A stretch of DNA of 52,305 nucleotides. Origin: Trueperaceae bacterium (GTDB taxonomy: Bacteria; Deinococcota; Deinococci; Deinococcales; Trueperaceae). The notes beneath the pieces were generated by a model. That model saw nothing but the letters and a program-made list of their open reading frames with translations, was not told where the DNA came from and did no database searches. Position 1 is the stretch's first letter. Each line of letters starts with the position of its first letter. The position numbers and the translations under genes were made by a program. The DNA lies in contig SLRS01000020.1 in NCBI GenBank assembly GCA_007130855.1, positions 1 to 52,305 of the forward strand, read 5' to 3'. Shown here piece by piece: positions 51,206-52,305 of this stretch.

Positions 51206-52305
51206 ATGCAACGCAAGCCTCTGCTCATCGCGGCCCTCCTCCTGAGCGGCCTCCTCGTCCTATCGTCCGGTCTGGCGCAGGAGGCCGGCCGGAACCTCCG
51301 CGGCAGCCTGCAGCTCGACGACATCGTCGGCTACGGAGCGCTCCCGAGCTATACCGAGGCGCCCGAGCTGGCCGCGCTCGTCGAGCAGGGCCTGCTGCCG
51401 CCCGTCGAGGAGCGGCTGCCGGTCGAGCCGCGCATCATCAAGCGTGGCCAGATGGTGGACGGCACGGGCGTGCACGGCGGCGTCTGGCGCGATACCTTCG
51501 CGGTCCCCACGGAGAGCTGGAACTGGGGCGCCGGCCAGACGCAAGGCTGGTTCGGCGTGAACGAGATGGTCCAGGCGTGGCTCGTCGACCTCTTCCCGAT
51601 GTGGATGATGGAGGAGCCCGAGCCGGTTCCCCACCTCGCCAAGAGCTGGGAGTGGTCCGACGACGGCATGCAGCTGACCATGAACCTGATCGAGGGGGCG
51701 CGCTGGTCGGACGGCCACCCCTTCACCGCCGACGACGTGCTCTTCACCTTCGAGCACTACATCATGGATCCCAACGTGCCGAGCTGGGCGGGCCCGAGTG
51801 CGTGGACCTTCGACGGCGAACCCGCCACGCTCGAGAAGCTCGACGACTACACCATCCGCTTCGAGTTCCCGGCGGCCTTCCCGGTCGCGGCCTTCAACCG
51901 GATGGGTTACCTCCAGTTCTCGATCATGCCCAAGCACGTGTTCTCCGCCTATCACCCGACGTTCAACCCGCAGAGCAGCTACACCGACCTGCTCACCTCG
52001 GCAGCGCCACAAGACCTGCCGATCGTGACCATGGGCGCCTTCATCCCGGTCGTGTACCGGCCGGGCGAGCAGCTCATCTTGGTCCGCAACCCGTACTACT
52101 GGCAGGTCGACGAGGACGGCAACCAGCTGCCCTACCACTCCGAAGTCTGGTACGCGGAGGCCACCAGCGGCGAGCAGCGGACCTTCAACCTGATCGGTGA
52201 CACCGGCGACCGCGACAACGTCGAGAACCCACAGATCTTCAGCATGATGTTCGAGGCCTCACAGGCGCCCGACTCGCACTTCAGCCTGAGCTTCGAAGGG
52301 TTCCG
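51206..52305 (+). CDS. ABC transporter solute-binding protein, family 5 (3' end outside window)
   Basis: The frame is open from the ATG at 51206 to the window edge, so at least 366 residues. Signal peptide of about 25 residues (MQRKPLLIAALLLSGLLVL, ending SGLAQ). The mature N-terminus has an extra region before the family 5 block (EPVPHLAKSWEWSDDGMQLTMNLIEGARWSDGHPFTADDVLFTFEHY written in order, about residues 135-180). AAGGAGA (51193-51199) is the ribosome site. Family 5 proteins bind peptides or, in several thermophiles, oligosaccharides. The LacI-type operator in its promoter points to a carbohydrate. Confidence 0.88.
   Translation, partial: MQRKPLLIAALLLSGLLVLSSGLAQEAGRNLRGSLQLDDIVGYGALPSYTEAPELAALVEQGLLPPVEERLPVEPRIIKRGQMVDGTGVHGGVWRDTFAVPTESWNWGAGQTQGWFGVNEMVQAWLVDLFPMWMMEEPEPVPHLAKSWEWSDDGMQLTMNLIEGARWSDGHPFTADDVLFTFEHYIMDPNVPSWAGPSAWTFDGEPATLEKLDDYTIRFEFPAAFPVAAFNRMGYLQFSIMPKHVFSAYHPTFNPQSSYTDLLTSAAPQDLPIVTMGAFIPVVYRPGEQLILVRNPYYWQVDEDGNQLPYHSEVWYAEATSGEQRTFNLIGDTGDRDNVENPQIFSMMFEASQAPDSHFSLSFEGF

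Noticed and set aside
50874-51245. A 123-codon frame in the leader of the last binding-protein gene
   Set aside because: It begins upstream of the predicted transcription start and overlaps the true gene start; composition is not protein-like.

Overview
The window is high-GC bacterial chromosomal DNA with dense coding on both strands. I see no rRNA, tRNA, CRISPR array, insertion sequence or phage gene. Several traits fit the Deinococcota, possibly a Trueperaceae-like lineage: neighbouring futalosine-route menaquinone genes (mqnE, mqnA), solute-binding proteins with short signal peptides ending in A-Q, several genes whose -10 hexamer sits 5-7 bases before the start codon (leaderless mRNAs), and abundant ABC uptake systems run by LacI and GntR regulators. 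This placement is inference and should be checked with marker genes.

Layout. 1-8200: a bifunctional methionine sulfoxide reductase cut by the window edge, dihydrolipoyl dehydrogenase, mqnE-mqnA, glycogen debranching enzyme glgX and a CNNM/DUF21 membrane protein. 8200-19800: mostly single enzymes, namely a TetR regulator, a phytol/dolichol kinase-like protein, a degenerate CDF-fold membrane protein, a metallophosphoesterase, a 5 x 14-bp tandem repeat between converging genes, an alpha/beta hydrolase, an MBL-fold hydrolase, tryptophanase, an SRPBCC protein, an internally deleted hydrolase pseudogene, a VOC protein, an HExxH protein, a DUF3795 protein, an Old Yellow Enzyme-type oxidoreductase and a free-standing E2 acyltransferase domain. 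19800-27650: a TetR regulator divergent from an operon of two small membrane proteins, a DUF1349 protein, an unknown protein, an aldose epimerase, an endonuclease V homologue that has lost most catalytic residues, an EcsC-like protein and a membrane glycosyltransferase.

27650-37510 looks like one GntR-controlled catabolic locus: ornithine aminotransferase, a GntR/HutC regulator, and an operon of solute-binding protein, gamma-glutamyltransferase, two permeases, HpcH/HpaI aldolase and an acetamidase/formamidase with an embedded zinc ribbon. A shared 12-bp motif (TTATAATGTYAT) lies in both promoter regions. No ATPase gene is present. 37600-43140 is an aclB-aclA-icd operon (two-subunit ATP-citrate lyase plus monomeric isocitrate dehydrogenase), closed by a 15-bp perfect stem-loop.

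43200-52305 holds two carbohydrate loci with closely similar LacI regulators: lacI - sugar ABC (binding protein and two permeases) - GH42 beta-galactosidase, then a second lacI divergent from a family 5 solute-binding protein cut by the window end. Near-identical composite elements, in which a -10 box runs into a TGTGRGCGTTCACA operator, precede the first lacI and the last transporter gene, suggesting overlapping regulons.
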